Below are positions 35,971 to 43,588 of a stretch of DNA of 51,285 nucleotides, piece after piece. The notes beneath the pieces were generated by a model that did not search any database, was not told the origin of the DNA, and saw only the letters and a list, made by a program, of their open reading frames with translations. The position numbers and the translations under genes were made by a program. Source of the stretch: Nitrospira sp. (GTDB lineage Bacteria; Nitrospirota; Nitrospiria; Nitrospirales; Nitrospiraceae); the NCBI GenBank assembly GCA_024330925.1, contig JANDJK010000010.1:1-51285 (forward strand), written 5' to 3'. Position 1 is the stretch's first letter, and every line of letters starts with the position of its first letter.

Positions 35971-37431
35971 TCACCTCACTGCTTTTCCGTGGCGGCCGCC
36001 TGCAAGATCGGCCAGCACCTTTTCCGCCGCCGCGGTTCCGTCCCTGATACAATCCGGAATCCCAACTCCTCGGTAGGCTGCTCCCACCAGTACCAAGCCC
36101 CGATAACGGCTCAAGGCTGCTTCCAACTGAGCAAGCCGGTCCAGATGCCCAATCGTGTATTGCGGCATGGCCTTCCACCAGCGATTGACCTCGGTATAGT
36201 GCGGCTTCTCCTGGATGCCGCAAATCCTAGCCAACTCGCCGTGCACCCTTGTCACAAGGGTATGATCATCGACGTCGAGCGTCTTTTCCCGTCCGACCCC
36301 TCCGACGTAACAGCGAACCAACACCTGATCGGCTGGCGCGCGATAGGGCCATTTGAGCGATGTCCACGTTGCAGCGATGAGATCGCGCCCCTCTTTCCGT
36401 GGAACCACAAAGCCAAATCCCTGAATTGTCCCTACAACATTCTTGGCTGGATACGCTAGCGCAACGGTCGCCGTCGAGGCATAGGGAATCATGTCTAAGA
36501 GCCCCCCAGCAATCGGCGACAGCGGTCGCACCAACTCCGCCGATACGTAGGCTGGTGTCGCCAACACCAGCCCATCAGCAGAAAGCGCCGACCCATCTTC
36601 AAGAAGAAGGTCATACATCCAGCGACCTGGTTCGTGGGACCGAACTCGGAGTGCTTCAACCTTGCACCGTAATCGAAGATCCACTCCCTGTTCCCTTAAC
36701 CGGGCAGTCAAGGCGGACACCAGGTCGCCAAGACCGTTCTTGAGACTCACAAACATCGTATGGTGAGAGCCAGCTCCCTTGGTTTGGGAAGCTGCTCGTG
36801 TGGCCGCCACCATGCCTCTGATAACACTGCCATGTCGTTGCTCGAGCTCAAAAAATCTCGGGAACGTCGCCCGGAGGCTCATCTGCTCCGCATCGCCCGC
36901 ATAGATTCCCGCCATGAGAGGTTCCAACACCCGCTCAAACGCTTGACGGCCAAACCGTCTGCGGCAGAACGACGCCAACGATTCCTCTCGTCCAGGGACT
37001 CCTCGTGGGATGACCGTCTCAAGACCCAGCCGAGCCAGCCCGCTCCAACTCAGCAGACCACTCCGCAACAAAGGCGTCCACTGTTGCGGCGCAAAGGAAA
37101 TCAAGCCGTCTGGCAAATCATAGAGCCTGCCGCGCCACAAAACACAGGCTTTCTTCTTCGTGTCGTTAGTATTGATGAGCTGCTCTGTCAAGCCAAGCTT
37201 GGCACAGAGATCCAAACCTGCTGGTTTTTGGGAAAGAAACGAATCCGGACCGGCCTCGGTAAGAAGGTCACCAGCTCGATGCGTAACAATCTTGCCTCCC
37301 CAGTAAGACGCAGCTTCGAGCACAGTGCAATGGCAGGCCAGCCCCTTCACCACCGAGGCTTCCTGTATGACTAAGGCAGTAGCAAGCCCTGAGATGCCAC
37401 CGCCAACAATGACGATGCGGAGTGGTCTCAC
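35971..37431 (-). CDS. hemG: Protoporphyrinogen oxidase (HemG/HemY type, FAD)
   Basis: Oxidises protoporphyrinogen IX to protoporphyrin IX, using O2. 486 residues. The dinucleotide fold IVIVGGGISGLATALVIQ is at the N-terminus, then LEAASYWGGKI, AGPDSFLSQKP, the substrate-domain segments VPGREESLASFCRRRFG and MAGIYAGD, and the C-terminal FAD block VGAAYRGVGIPDCIRDG. The annotation uses the HemY-type flavoprotein, which many databases name hemG. The ATG at 37431 overlaps the hemH stop by 4 nt, so it is the last gene of hemE-hemH-hemG. Confidence 0.93.
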   Translation of the reverse strand: MRPLRIVIVGGGISGLATALVIQEASVVKGLACHCTVLEAASYWGGKIVTHRAGDLLTEAGPDSFLSQKPAGLDLCAKLGLTEQLINTNDTKKKACVLWRGRLYDLPDGLISFAPQQWTPLLRSGLLSWSGLARLGLETVIPRGVPGREESLASFCRRRFGRQAFERVLEPLMAGIYAGDAEQMSLRATFPRFFELEQRHGSVIRGMVAATRAASQTKGAGSHHTMFVSLKNGLGDLVSALTARLREQGVDLRLRCKVEALRVRSHEPGRWMYDLLLEDGSALSADGLVLATPAYVSAELVRPLSPIAGGLLDMIPYASTATVALAYPAKNVVGTIQGFGFVVPRKEGRDLIAATWTSLKWPYRAPADQVLVRCYVGGVGREKTLDVDDHTLVTRVHGELARICGIQEKPHYTEVNRWWKAMPQYTIGHLDRLAQLEAALSRYRGLVLVGAAYRGVGIPDCIRDGTAAAEKVLADLAGGRHGKAVR

Positions 37432-38390
37432 TGTTGAGGAGCGGAGAGGGCGTGATGCGTCATCACGAGGTCGGCCAAGACCTCGACCAACGCTGGCTGG
37501 TCATTAAGCATCGGCATACGTTCCAACCTCATTCCTAAGCGGGTCGCCCGTTGCTTGAGCTCAATATCGAGATCATACAGCGTTTCAACATGGTCACAGA
37601 TAAAGCCAATGGGTGCCACGATGACCTGCCTATGTCCAGCTTGGTAGAGCAGAACAAGGGTGTCTTCCACAGTTGGTCCCAACCAGGGTTCAGATGAACG
37701 TCCTTGACTTTGATAGGCAAACGCCGTGGGTTGCGTCCCCAAATGGGCCGACACCGCCTCAACAGTGGCTTTGACTTCATCGGGATACGGATCCTTCATC
37801 GCCACCACCCGTTCCGGCAGACTATGCGCGGTGAAAAGCACCGGAACGTGCTGCCGCTCACAGGGTGGAAACCTATCCAACGTCTGTTTGATTTGATCCA
37901 CAATGGCCGTAATCAGTTTCGGATGGGTATTCCACGAACCCACAAAGCTGACCGGCACAGTGCTCTGCAACACTGCTCGTGCTTCTTCCACCTTTCTCTT
38001 GTACGCACCAGTGCTGAGCGACGACTGTTGAGGCGCCAGACAAATCCCGATCACACAATCAGGATTTTCCTTCAACAGTTCCGCATAAGCCGTTTTGATA
38101 AAAGGATGCCAATGACGCATTCCGATGTGAACTCGGTATCGTTCTGTTCCTGCTTCATTTAAACGTCGCTCCAACTGATCGGCAATTCGTCGTGTAATGT
38201 CTAATGCTGGTGACTTTCCTCCCGTCGCTCGATACCTTTCACGAATTTCTTCAACCAGTTCCGGTGGCGTCGGACGCCCTCCCCGCACATCCAACAAAAA
38301 AGGCTCGACGTTTTCCAGACAATCAGGCCCCCCCATCGCCATCAGCAACACAGCACTATGACGTTTCTGATTCCGCATTGGGAAATCCAT
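37428..38390 (-). CDS. hemH: Ferrochelatase HemH
   Basis: Inserts Fe2+ into protoporphyrin IX. About 320 residues. Seen are AVLLMAMGGPD at the start, YRATGGKSPALDIT, GMRHWHPFI, the metal-site His in FTAHSLPERVV, the Glu-bearing QGRSSEPWLGP, and the conserved APIGFICDHVETLYDLD. The ATG at 38390 is chosen; GTG at 38414 and ATG at 38378 are in frame and none has a clean ribosome site. It lies 78 nt after hemE and overlaps hemG. Confidence 0.95.
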   Translation of the reverse strand: MDFPMRNQKRHSAVLLMAMGGPDCLENVEPFLLDVRGGRPTPPELVEEIRERYRATGGKSPALDITRRIADQLERRLNEAGTERYRVHIGMRHWHPFIKTAYAELLKENPDCVIGICLAPQQSSLSTGAYKRKVEEARAVLQSTVPVSFVGSWNTHPKLITAIVDQIKQTLDRFPPCERQHVPVLFTAHSLPERVVAMKDPYPDEVKATVEAVSAHLGTQPTAFAYQSQGRSSEPWLGPTVEDTLVLLYQAGHRQVIVAPIGFICDHVETLYDLDIELKQRATRLGMRLERMPMLNDQPALVEVLADLVMTHHALSAPQQ

Positions 38391-38468
38391 ACCTTTCAGC
38401 GGAAGGCAAGCCACAGCCTCGTGCGAACCATGGAATAGACATGGGACACCCAGAGGGCTCTAGCAGCT

Positions 38469-39494
38469 TCACCGTTGGCTGAGCTTATGGACCATGTCAA
38501 TCGTTGCAGCGACATGATCAACCGGCGTTGTTGGAAGAATACCATGCCCGAGATTGAAAATATGCCCTGGCCTGCCGGCAGCCCGTCGGAGGATATCCTC
38601 GACACGACGTTCAATTTCCGGAAGTGGCGCAAAAAGGACGAGCGGATCCAAATTGCCCTGCACCGCCCGATCGTAACCTACCCTCGCCCACCCCTCATCG
38701 AGATGAACTCGCCAATCAAGCCCGATCACATCTCCTCCGGCCTCACGCATCAGCCGAAGCAACGAGGCTGTCCCCGTGCCAAAATGAATCATTGGCACTC
38801 CCTCCCGCTTAAGTCCTGCAAAAATCAACTGGACATGGGGCAACACATACTCCATGTAGTCATTGGGAGACAGGCATCCAACCCAGCTGTCGAAGAGCTG
38901 AATCGCTTGAGCCCCGGCTCTGATTTGCTGCCGGAGGTAACCGGTAATGACCCGCGCGAATTTATCCATCAACTTGTGCCACGCCGCAGGATCACCATAC
39001 ATCATCTGTTTGGTGTGGAGATAGGTCCGTGAGCCTCCCCCCTCTATGGCGTAACTGGCAAGGGTAAACGGTGCCCCAGCAAACCCGATCAACGGCACCT
39101 TTCCATCAAGCGCTTGCCGCACTAGTTTGATGGCATCCGCGACATAATCAAGTTCGTCTCCATCCGTCACCTTTAAACGATCCACGGCAGCGCGGTCCCG
39201 GATCGGTTCACGAATGACCGGTCCTTCCCCACGAGCAAACTCCAGGTGCAACCCCATTGGCTCAAGGGGAAGCAGAATATCTGCAAAAATGATGGCTGCA
39301 TCGAGGGGAAATCGATTGATCGGCTGGAGCGTCACCTGCGCGGCCAGCTCCGGCGTCTTGCACATCTCCAAGATGGAATGTTTGGCCCGGAGGGCCCGGT
39401 ATTCGGCCATGTAACGGCCGGCTTGTCGCATGAACCAGACCGGCGTGCAATCAACCGGTTCACGTCGGCATGCTTTTAGAAAACGGTCGTTCAT
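38469..39494 (-). CDS. hemE: Uroporphyrinogen decarboxylase HemE
   Basis: Decarboxylates uroporphyrinogen III to coproporphyrinogen III. About 341 residues. The signatures CTPVWFMRQAGRYM and GFAGAPFTLASYAIEGG are intact, with the catalytic Asp in IIFADILLPLEPMG and the conserved QLFDSWVG and FNLGHGILP. I chose the ATG at 39494 (MNDRFLKACRRE), the usual family start; ATG 39503 would lie inside the candidate -10 box. No Shine-Dalgarno is present. First gene of the haem operon. Confidence 0.95.
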   Translation of the reverse strand: MNDRFLKACRREPVDCTPVWFMRQAGRYMAEYRALRAKHSILEMCKTPELAAQVTLQPINRFPLDAAIIFADILLPLEPMGLHLEFARGEGPVIREPIRDRAAVDRLKVTDGDELDYVADAIKLVRQALDGKVPLIGFAGAPFTLASYAIEGGGSRTYLHTKQMMYGDPAAWHKLMDKFARVITGYLRQQIRAGAQAIQLFDSWVGCLSPNDYMEYVLPHVQLIFAGLKREGVPMIHFGTGTASLLRLMREAGGDVIGLDWRVHLDEGWARVGYDRAVQGNLDPLVLFAPLPEIERRVEDILRRAAGRPGHIFNLGHGILPTTPVDHVAATIDMVHKLSQR

Positions 39495-39501
39495 TTGCGA
39501 C

Positions 39502-39530
39502 ATTCTAGCAGGGCGCGGAACCACTATCCA
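39502..39530 (-). promoter_or_regulatory. Candidate hemE promoter, leaderless geometry
   Basis: On the minus strand TGGATA (39525-39530), 17-bp spacer and TAGAAT (39502-39507) match 4 of 6 and 5 of 6. The -10 box ends 7 nt before the hemE ATG at 39494, the same spacing as for galU, so the transcript should begin at the start codon. Confidence 0.5.
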
Positions 39531-39814
39531 GCGCTTTTGACCGAAAGCATGTGGCCCAAAACGTTGTTCGCCGGCTGCTCCCTCCCTCAAGTTTTATTGA
39601 GCTTCAATTGAGATTGGCGCCGAGAAACGGTCGTGGCTCTCTCAACGTTCTCACCGGCAGCAACATGCTTTCTTGCTTTTTTCAACGCTCACCGTTCACA
39701 TCCGATCTCTCTAAGAGAAACCAATGAAACCCATCGACATTGATTGGATCTTCACGCCAGGTTATTACTCTCAACATCATCCTCTAGACTGTTTTTTTTT
39801 CTTGGCATCGCATG
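39531..39814. other. Divergent intergenic region between hemE and the desaturase
   Basis: About 280 nt without a supportable gene. It contains a run of nine T at 39792-39800 and a short frame (MKPIDIDWIFTPGYY, from 39724) whose end overlaps the -10 box at 39815. Nothing else definite. Confidence 0.5.
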
Positions 39815-39820
39815 TATAAT
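39815..39820 (+). promoter_or_regulatory. Candidate -10 box (TATAAT) for the desaturase gene
   Basis: A perfect TATAAT preceded directly by TG lies 135 nt before the desaturase start. The region where a -35 box should be (39792-39797) is only a T-run, so recognition may depend on an activator. A 5' leader of about 130 nt would follow. Confidence 0.35.
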
Positions 39821-39955
39821 GCGCCCCTATCGTGATTCGAGTTCTGCTGGACACATCGTTTTCACCGACACAAACTGGCGGACAAGGTTCGCGACAGACG
39901 ACCGTTTCATCTGTTGCCTGACAACATTGATGATACGGCAAACGGAGGTACGTGC

Positions 39956-41023
39956 ATGGCCGATACAATGACATCCCCCCCTGCTACTCCACCCAATTCG
40001 AAAGGCCGGAATCTCTGGTATTCGTTTCTCCGCTGGTTCGATTCGTGGGCCGGTTTAGAATATATAAAAACCGACGGCCCTCCCAAGTTCGACTGGATCC
40101 GCAGCATTCCGTTCATCGCGGTCCATCTTATGTGTCTGGGAGTCTTTTGGGTAGGCTGGAGCTGGACAGCCGTCGGCGTTGCCGTGGCGTTTTACTTCAT
40201 CCGTATGTTCGCCATCACCGGCTGGTATCACCGATATTTTTCCCATCGCACATTTAAGACGTCCCGCGTCACTCAATTCGCTTTCGCCGTACTGGGCGGC
40301 ATGTGCGTCCAACGAGGTCCCCTTTGGTGGGCAGGTCATCATCGCCATCACCACATTGCCTCGGACACACCCGATGATGTTCATTCTCCCCGCCAGAGAG
40401 GATTTTTATGGTCTCACATGGGATGGTTTACGTCCCAAACCCATTTTGCTCCCCGGTTTAAAGCAGTCTCGGATCTCTACAAGTTCCCCGAACTCCGATT
40501 CCTCGACCGATTTGATGTTGTCGTACCGGTACTGACCGGATTTGCCATGTTCGGCCTGGGGTACGTATTGGAAATTTCCGCTCCGCATCTTGGCACAAAT
40601 GGCCCCCAAATGCTCATTTGGGGATTTTTCATCTCCACAGTTGCCTTAGCCCATGGAACCTTTACGATCAATTCACTATCCCATGTCTATGGGTCCCAAC
40701 GCTACGATACTGGTGATGACAGCCGGAACAACTTCCTCCTTGCCCTTATCACCATGGGAGAAGGGTGGCACAACAATCATCATTACTACCCCGCCTCAAC
40801 CAGGCAAGGATTCTACTGGTGGGAAATTGATCTCACGTATTACTGCTTGAAACTGCTGGAGCGGCTTGGCTTGGTATGGGATATTCGCGAAGTCCCTGAT
40901 TATGTGCGGGAGGGTAAACCAAAGCGCAAGACGCTCAAACAGGAAGAGGGTCATAGCCTCCTCAAACACCCCGTCGACATAAGTATTCCAGTTCAAGCCG
41001 CGGCAGAAAACAGCCCAGCGTGA
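39956..41023 (+). CDS. Membrane acyl-CoA/acyl-lipid desaturase (delta-9 type)
   Basis: Inner-membrane di-iron desaturase of about 355 residues. The three His boxes are present: HRYFSHR, HHRHHH (in WWAGHHRHHHIASD) and HNNHH (in EGWHNNHHYYPAS). Hydrophobic pairs flank them (FIAVHLMCLGVFWVGWSWTAVGVAVAFYF and MLIWGFFISTVALAHGTF). The family introduces a double bond into long-chain acyl groups using O2 and two electrons. The ATG at 39956 has GGAGG 7 nt upstream. The ferredoxin-reductase-like gene at 33722 is a possible electron donor in trans. Confidence 0.92.
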   Translation: MADTMTSPPATPPNSKGRNLWYSFLRWFDSWAGLEYIKTDGPPKFDWIRSIPFIAVHLMCLGVFWVGWSWTAVGVAVAFYFIRMFAITGWYHRYFSHRTFKTSRVTQFAFAVLGGMCVQRGPLWWAGHHRHHHIASDTPDDVHSPRQRGFLWSHMGWFTSQTHFAPRFKAVSDLYKFPELRFLDRFDVVVPVLTGFAMFGLGYVLEISAPHLGTNGPQMLIWGFFISTVALAHGTFTINSLSHVYGSQRYDTGDDSRNNFLLALITMGEGWHNNHHYYPASTRQGFYWWEIDLTYYCLKLLERLGLVWDIREVPDYVREGKPKRKTLKQEEGHSLLKHPVDISIPVQAAAENSPA

Positions 41024-41065
41024 TTTCCGGCCGGTCGGTGTTTGCAGGATATAACAGGCGAAGAA

Positions 41066-41230
41066 ATGAGTTATCCTGTCCCGATGAAAATCACGTATGG
41101 AATCGGGGTAGAAGAGGGGGGTCGGTTTCATGCTACAAGACAGTACAACGACATTGGGCAGCTTCGGAGGCTAGATCTCTTTTCGATCAGAATCAACGAG
41201 AGGTGGCTTAAAAACGAGATTCGTGAGTGA
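41066..41230 (+). CDS. Possible 54-aa ORF after the desaturase gene
   Basis: Starts MSYPVPMKITYGIGV and ends INERWLKNEIRE; the composition is protein-like (charged C-terminal helix, no low complexity). It begins 42 nt after the desaturase stop with a weak ribosome site (GCGAAGAA). Its last 60 nt run antisense to the end of the gene at 41171-41641, so one of the two C-termini may be wrong. No family recognised. Confidence 0.35.
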   Translation: MSYPVPMKITYGIGVEEGGRFHATRQYNDIGQLRRLDLFSIRINERWLKNEIRE

Positions 41231-41641
41231 TGCACGAATTTTCTGGCTTTCTTGGTCAATCATCGCCAGCTCTGCCGCTTGGACTATCCAAGCCTCACCT
41301 ACACTTAACTCAAACCGATAATGCTCTCCTTTCTGGGAAAACCATTCCACATAGGGATGTGGCATAAGATTGGGATGAGGATCAAACGAGATGAGATAGA
41401 CTGTTCCCAGTTGGGGGTTTTCCATGTCAGCGAGGACATGTGCAGCCATGTCCTCCTCTTCAAATCGACTGTTGCGAAAGCGAATCACATTACCCGCAAT
41501 ATCGGTCTTGAAGTCGCCCCGTAAGAAGAAATCCACTGCCCCAATACCAGCGAAGACAACCCGGCCCACGACAGTCCCTGGTACGCGGTTATCCAGAAAC
41601 CCTTCTTGCACCCACCGGCCATTTGCAAATTTTTGTGCCAT
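41171..41641 (-). CDS. Unknown 156-aa protein
   Basis: Starts MAQKFANGRWVQEGFLDNR and contains VGRVVFAGIGAVDFFLRGDFKTD, IRFRNSRFEEEDMAAHVLADM and a repeated Pro/His segment (FDPHPNLMPHPYVEW). No signal peptide or membrane helix. A strong purine-rich ribosome site (GGGAGGAGGGG) precedes the ATG, which supports a real gene. No family recognised. It lies between the desaturase and the permease genes, transcribed opposite to the desaturase. Confidence 0.6.
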   Translation of the reverse strand: MAQKFANGRWVQEGFLDNRVPGTVVGRVVFAGIGAVDFFLRGDFKTDIAGNVIRFRNSRFEEEDMAAHVLADMENPQLGTVYLISFDPHPNLMPHPYVEWFSQKGEHYRFELSVGEAWIVQAAELAMIDQESQKIRASLTNLVFKPPLVDSDRKEI

Positions 41642-41751
41642 CCCCTCCTCCCTCTGTGAGGCCTGTCGTCGTTTCTACCCTTCACCCCAGTCATCTCGCC
41701 CCTCGACCCCACAAGCACGACTGCTTTCGTTCGCCTCTTCGTTCACCGTTC

Positions 41752-42615
41752 CTACCGTGCATCAGCCTCCACGGGCACGGCGACCGCTGACCGATTGACT
41801 AGCGCCCCCATGACCACTGATGCGACAATCAGTGCGCTGCCAATCCACCCTTGGACATCTAAGGTCTCTCCCAAAAAATACCATGAAAACCAGGCGGCAT
41901 ACACTGGCTCAGAAGCAAACACCAGTGCCACCTGCTGCGCGGGGACAAACCGTTGAGCCCATAGTTGCACCGCAAAGGCACCGGTGGCCAACACTCCTGT
42001 TACTCCCAATCCGATCAACAGAACAGGAGTCAGCTCAAACGCTTTCACTGGTACCCGTTCCCACAGCGCCAACAATACAAACAACAGTGTGACGGCCAGG
42101 AGCTGCCAGACCAACAGCGACCAGGCATCGTGGTGACGAGTGAAGCGTTCCAAACAAATAATGTGACCAGCAAAGGCCGCGGCACAAATCAGAGTCAGCA
42201 GATCACCGATGTTCATTCCCATACTGGGCTTCACCAGCAACCATAGTCCAGTCACAGCCCCGGCGGTCGCCAAGAGGGTTTGCCCTCCCCATCGTCTTAA
42301 AAACAACGGCACAAAAATCACGTAGAGCGCTGTGAGAAACGCGGAATTGGAAGCACTGGTATAGCGGAGCCCAATGGTTTGCAACACATAGCCGAGAAAT
42401 AGAAAGACTGTGGCCACCCCACTAGCCACAAGCAAAGACCTGCCCCGTTCGATCACTCTGTGCACCACGGCCAACGACAGCCCAACAACAAGGGTCCCGA
42501 GAACAAATCGTAGACACAAAAACGAGAGGGGAGGAATTTGCTCAAGAGCCGCCTTGGTTGCCGGGAACGTCGCCCCCCAAATCACCGTCGTCATAAGCAA
42601 CATGAGGCGCGGCAT
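41752..42615 (-). CDS. EamA/DMT-family permease
   Basis: Inner-membrane transporter of about 287 residues with ten hydrophobic helices in two EamA repeats: MLLMTTVIWGATFPATKAAL opens the first repeat, and AAFAGHIICLERFTRHHD then SLLVWQLLAVTLLFVLLAL lead into the second, which ends VQGWIGSALIVASVVMGALVN. Substrate unknown; the family exports amino acids, nucleotides or other metabolites. The ATG at 42615 follows GGGGGA closely; a GTG at 42630 is an alternative. Confidence 0.85.
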   Translation of the reverse strand: MPRLMLLMTTVIWGATFPATKAALEQIPPLSFLCLRFVLGTLVVGLSLAVVHRVIERGRSLLVASGVATVFLFLGYVLQTIGLRYTSASNSAFLTALYVIFVPLFLRRWGGQTLLATAGAVTGLWLLVKPSMGMNIGDLLTLICAAAFAGHIICLERFTRHHDAWSLLVWQLLAVTLLFVLLALWERVPVKAFELTPVLLIGLGVTGVLATGAFAVQLWAQRFVPAQQVALVFASEPVYAAWFSWYFLGETLDVQGWIGSALIVASVVMGALVNRSAVAVPVEADAR

Positions 42616-42672
42616 CGTTTCCCCCGGCACACATGACGTACTCTCTCATCATTCGTCACGCAGAGTGTACAA

Positions 42673-42876
42673 TTATGGTTTGCAGAGAGGACACCGTCGT
42701 TGTTCACCCACGCCCGCCTGCTCCATGGCGTGAAGAGCCCGTTCTTTGTCAGGGTAGTCAAACCACCCTCCCTCCCAAAAATCACTGGAAGTCACATTGG
42801 AGGGAATTTCCGAACACCGATCACGATGTAACGTCACCCGATCAATCGATCGGGCGACGTGAATCCAGTAGGCCAT
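42673..42876 (-). CDS. Small Cys-containing protein (67 aa), unknown
   Basis: Starts MAYWIHVARSIDRVTLHRDRC, contains FWEGGWFDYPDKERALHAME and ends RRCPLCKP. The arrangement of one upstream Cys, a Trp/Phe core and a C-terminal CxxC looks like a small metal-binding or RNA/DNA-facing fold, but I cannot name a family. It follows the 58-residue gene below by 34 nt. The frame is open further upstream (to 42942) through the end of that gene; the ATG at 42876 was chosen because YWIHVARS is the first protein-like segment. Confidence 0.5.
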   Translation of the reverse strand: MAYWIHVARSIDRVTLHRDRCSEIPSNVTSSDFWEGGWFDYPDKERALHAMEQAGVGEQRRCPLCKP

Positions 42877-42910
42877 AAACCAGTCAGTGAGGGCAGGAGC
42901 ACGGATAGTC

Positions 42911-43087
42911 TTACGGAAGCAGTTGCCACTCGTCTTTTTCAATAAAGACCTTCTCGCCCGTCTCTAATTTCTTTAAGTCATCTTTTTCGAACAGCCGTTT
43001 GTATCGTTCGATGCGATCCTCATCATCGATCCGTTCTTCCTGCATGATTCCATGTTGCCCCTTATACCGTCTGATCAGCACCGCCAT
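42911..43087 (-). CDS. Small protein (58 aa), unknown
   Basis: Starts MAVLIRRYKGQHGIMQEE and continues as a highly charged sequence (DDEDRIERYKRLFEKDDLKKLETGEKVFIEKDEWQ). GAGGAGG precedes the ATG by 6 nt, a very strong ribosome site. Length and ribosome site support a genuine small protein. Transcribed divergently from the FmdB gene and followed by another small gene. Confidence 0.55.
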   Translation of the reverse strand: MAVLIRRYKGQHGIMQEERIDDEDRIERYKRLFEKDDLKKLETGEKVFIEKDEWQLLP

Positions 43088-43130
43088 CTTTTTCCTCCTC
43101 TTTGGTAAACGGTTTGGACCAAAATCATGG

Positions 43131-43136
43131 TACAAT
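43131..43136 (+). promoter_or_regulatory. Possible -10 box (TACAAT) upstream of the FmdB gene
   Basis: TACAAT matches 5 of 6; no convincing -35 box at 16-18 bp. It would yield a transcript carrying the 25-residue frame and then the FmdB gene. Confidence 0.3.
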
Positions 43137-43166
43137 AAACGCATTACAACAATCCGGTCAAGAGTG

Positions 43167-43244
43167 ATGGAACCCACGATTCTACATGAACAGGATGTTC
43201 TCCGTGTGTGGGCCCAAATCTGTTTAGATCGTGGCGCAGTATGA
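43167..43244 (+). CDS. Possible 25-aa leader ORF before the FmdB gene
   Basis: Reads MEPTILHEQDVLRVWAQICLDRGAV and stops 14 nt before the FmdB start. It lies just downstream of the TACAAT box. No ribosome site better than AAGAG. It could be a small gene or leader peptide; chance is not excluded. Confidence 0.25.
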   Translation: MEPTILHEQDVLRVWAQICLDRGAV

Positions 43245-43258
43245 AGAGAACATAGGCC

Positions 43259-43588
43259 ATGCCCGTCTACGAATACCGATGTGAAGTTTGTTTCACCCAG
43301 TTTGAAGCCACGCAGTCCGTTTATGACCGCATCGAAGATACAGAATGTCCTTCATGCCATGCGAGGCAAGCCACCAGATTGCTCTCCTCTTTTTCATCAA
43401 AGATTGTGGGAACCCGCAAACCCGGCTTCGCGGAGATGAAAGCGTCGGCCATGAACCAGGAGCGCATGGAGCGATTCGCCAAACTTCCGCCTCTTGATAA
43501 AAAACGAAACACACCTCGTCCCAACACCTTTTTCGGATGGGAGTCCGCCTCCCCACCGGACGGTTCCTCCGATTCAGCCGAATCGTGA
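43259..43588 (+). CDS. FmdB-family zinc ribbon protein
   Basis: 109 residues. The N-terminus is the FmdB/CxxC_CxxC_SSSS zinc ribbon: PVYEYRCEVC, FEATQSV and TECPSCHARQATRLLSSFSSKI. The rest is a loose, polar C-terminal region (FAKLPPLDKKRNTPRPNTFFG). Family function is poorly defined; such proteins are often small putative regulators. Its stop shares a base with the next start (TGATG), so it is co-translated with the binding protein downstream. Confidence 0.85.
   Translation: MPVYEYRCEVCFTQFEATQSVYDRIEDTECPSCHARQATRLLSSFSSKIVGTRKPGFAEMKASAMNQERMERFAKLPPLDKKRNTPRPNTFFGWESASPPDGSSDSAES

Noticed and set aside
39792-39800. Run of nine T as a terminator
   Set aside because: No GC-rich stem precedes it on either strand.
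39724-39819. 31-codon frame MKPIDIDWIF...
   Set aside because: Its end overlaps the TATAAT box proposed for the desaturase, and the sequence does not resemble a protein family.
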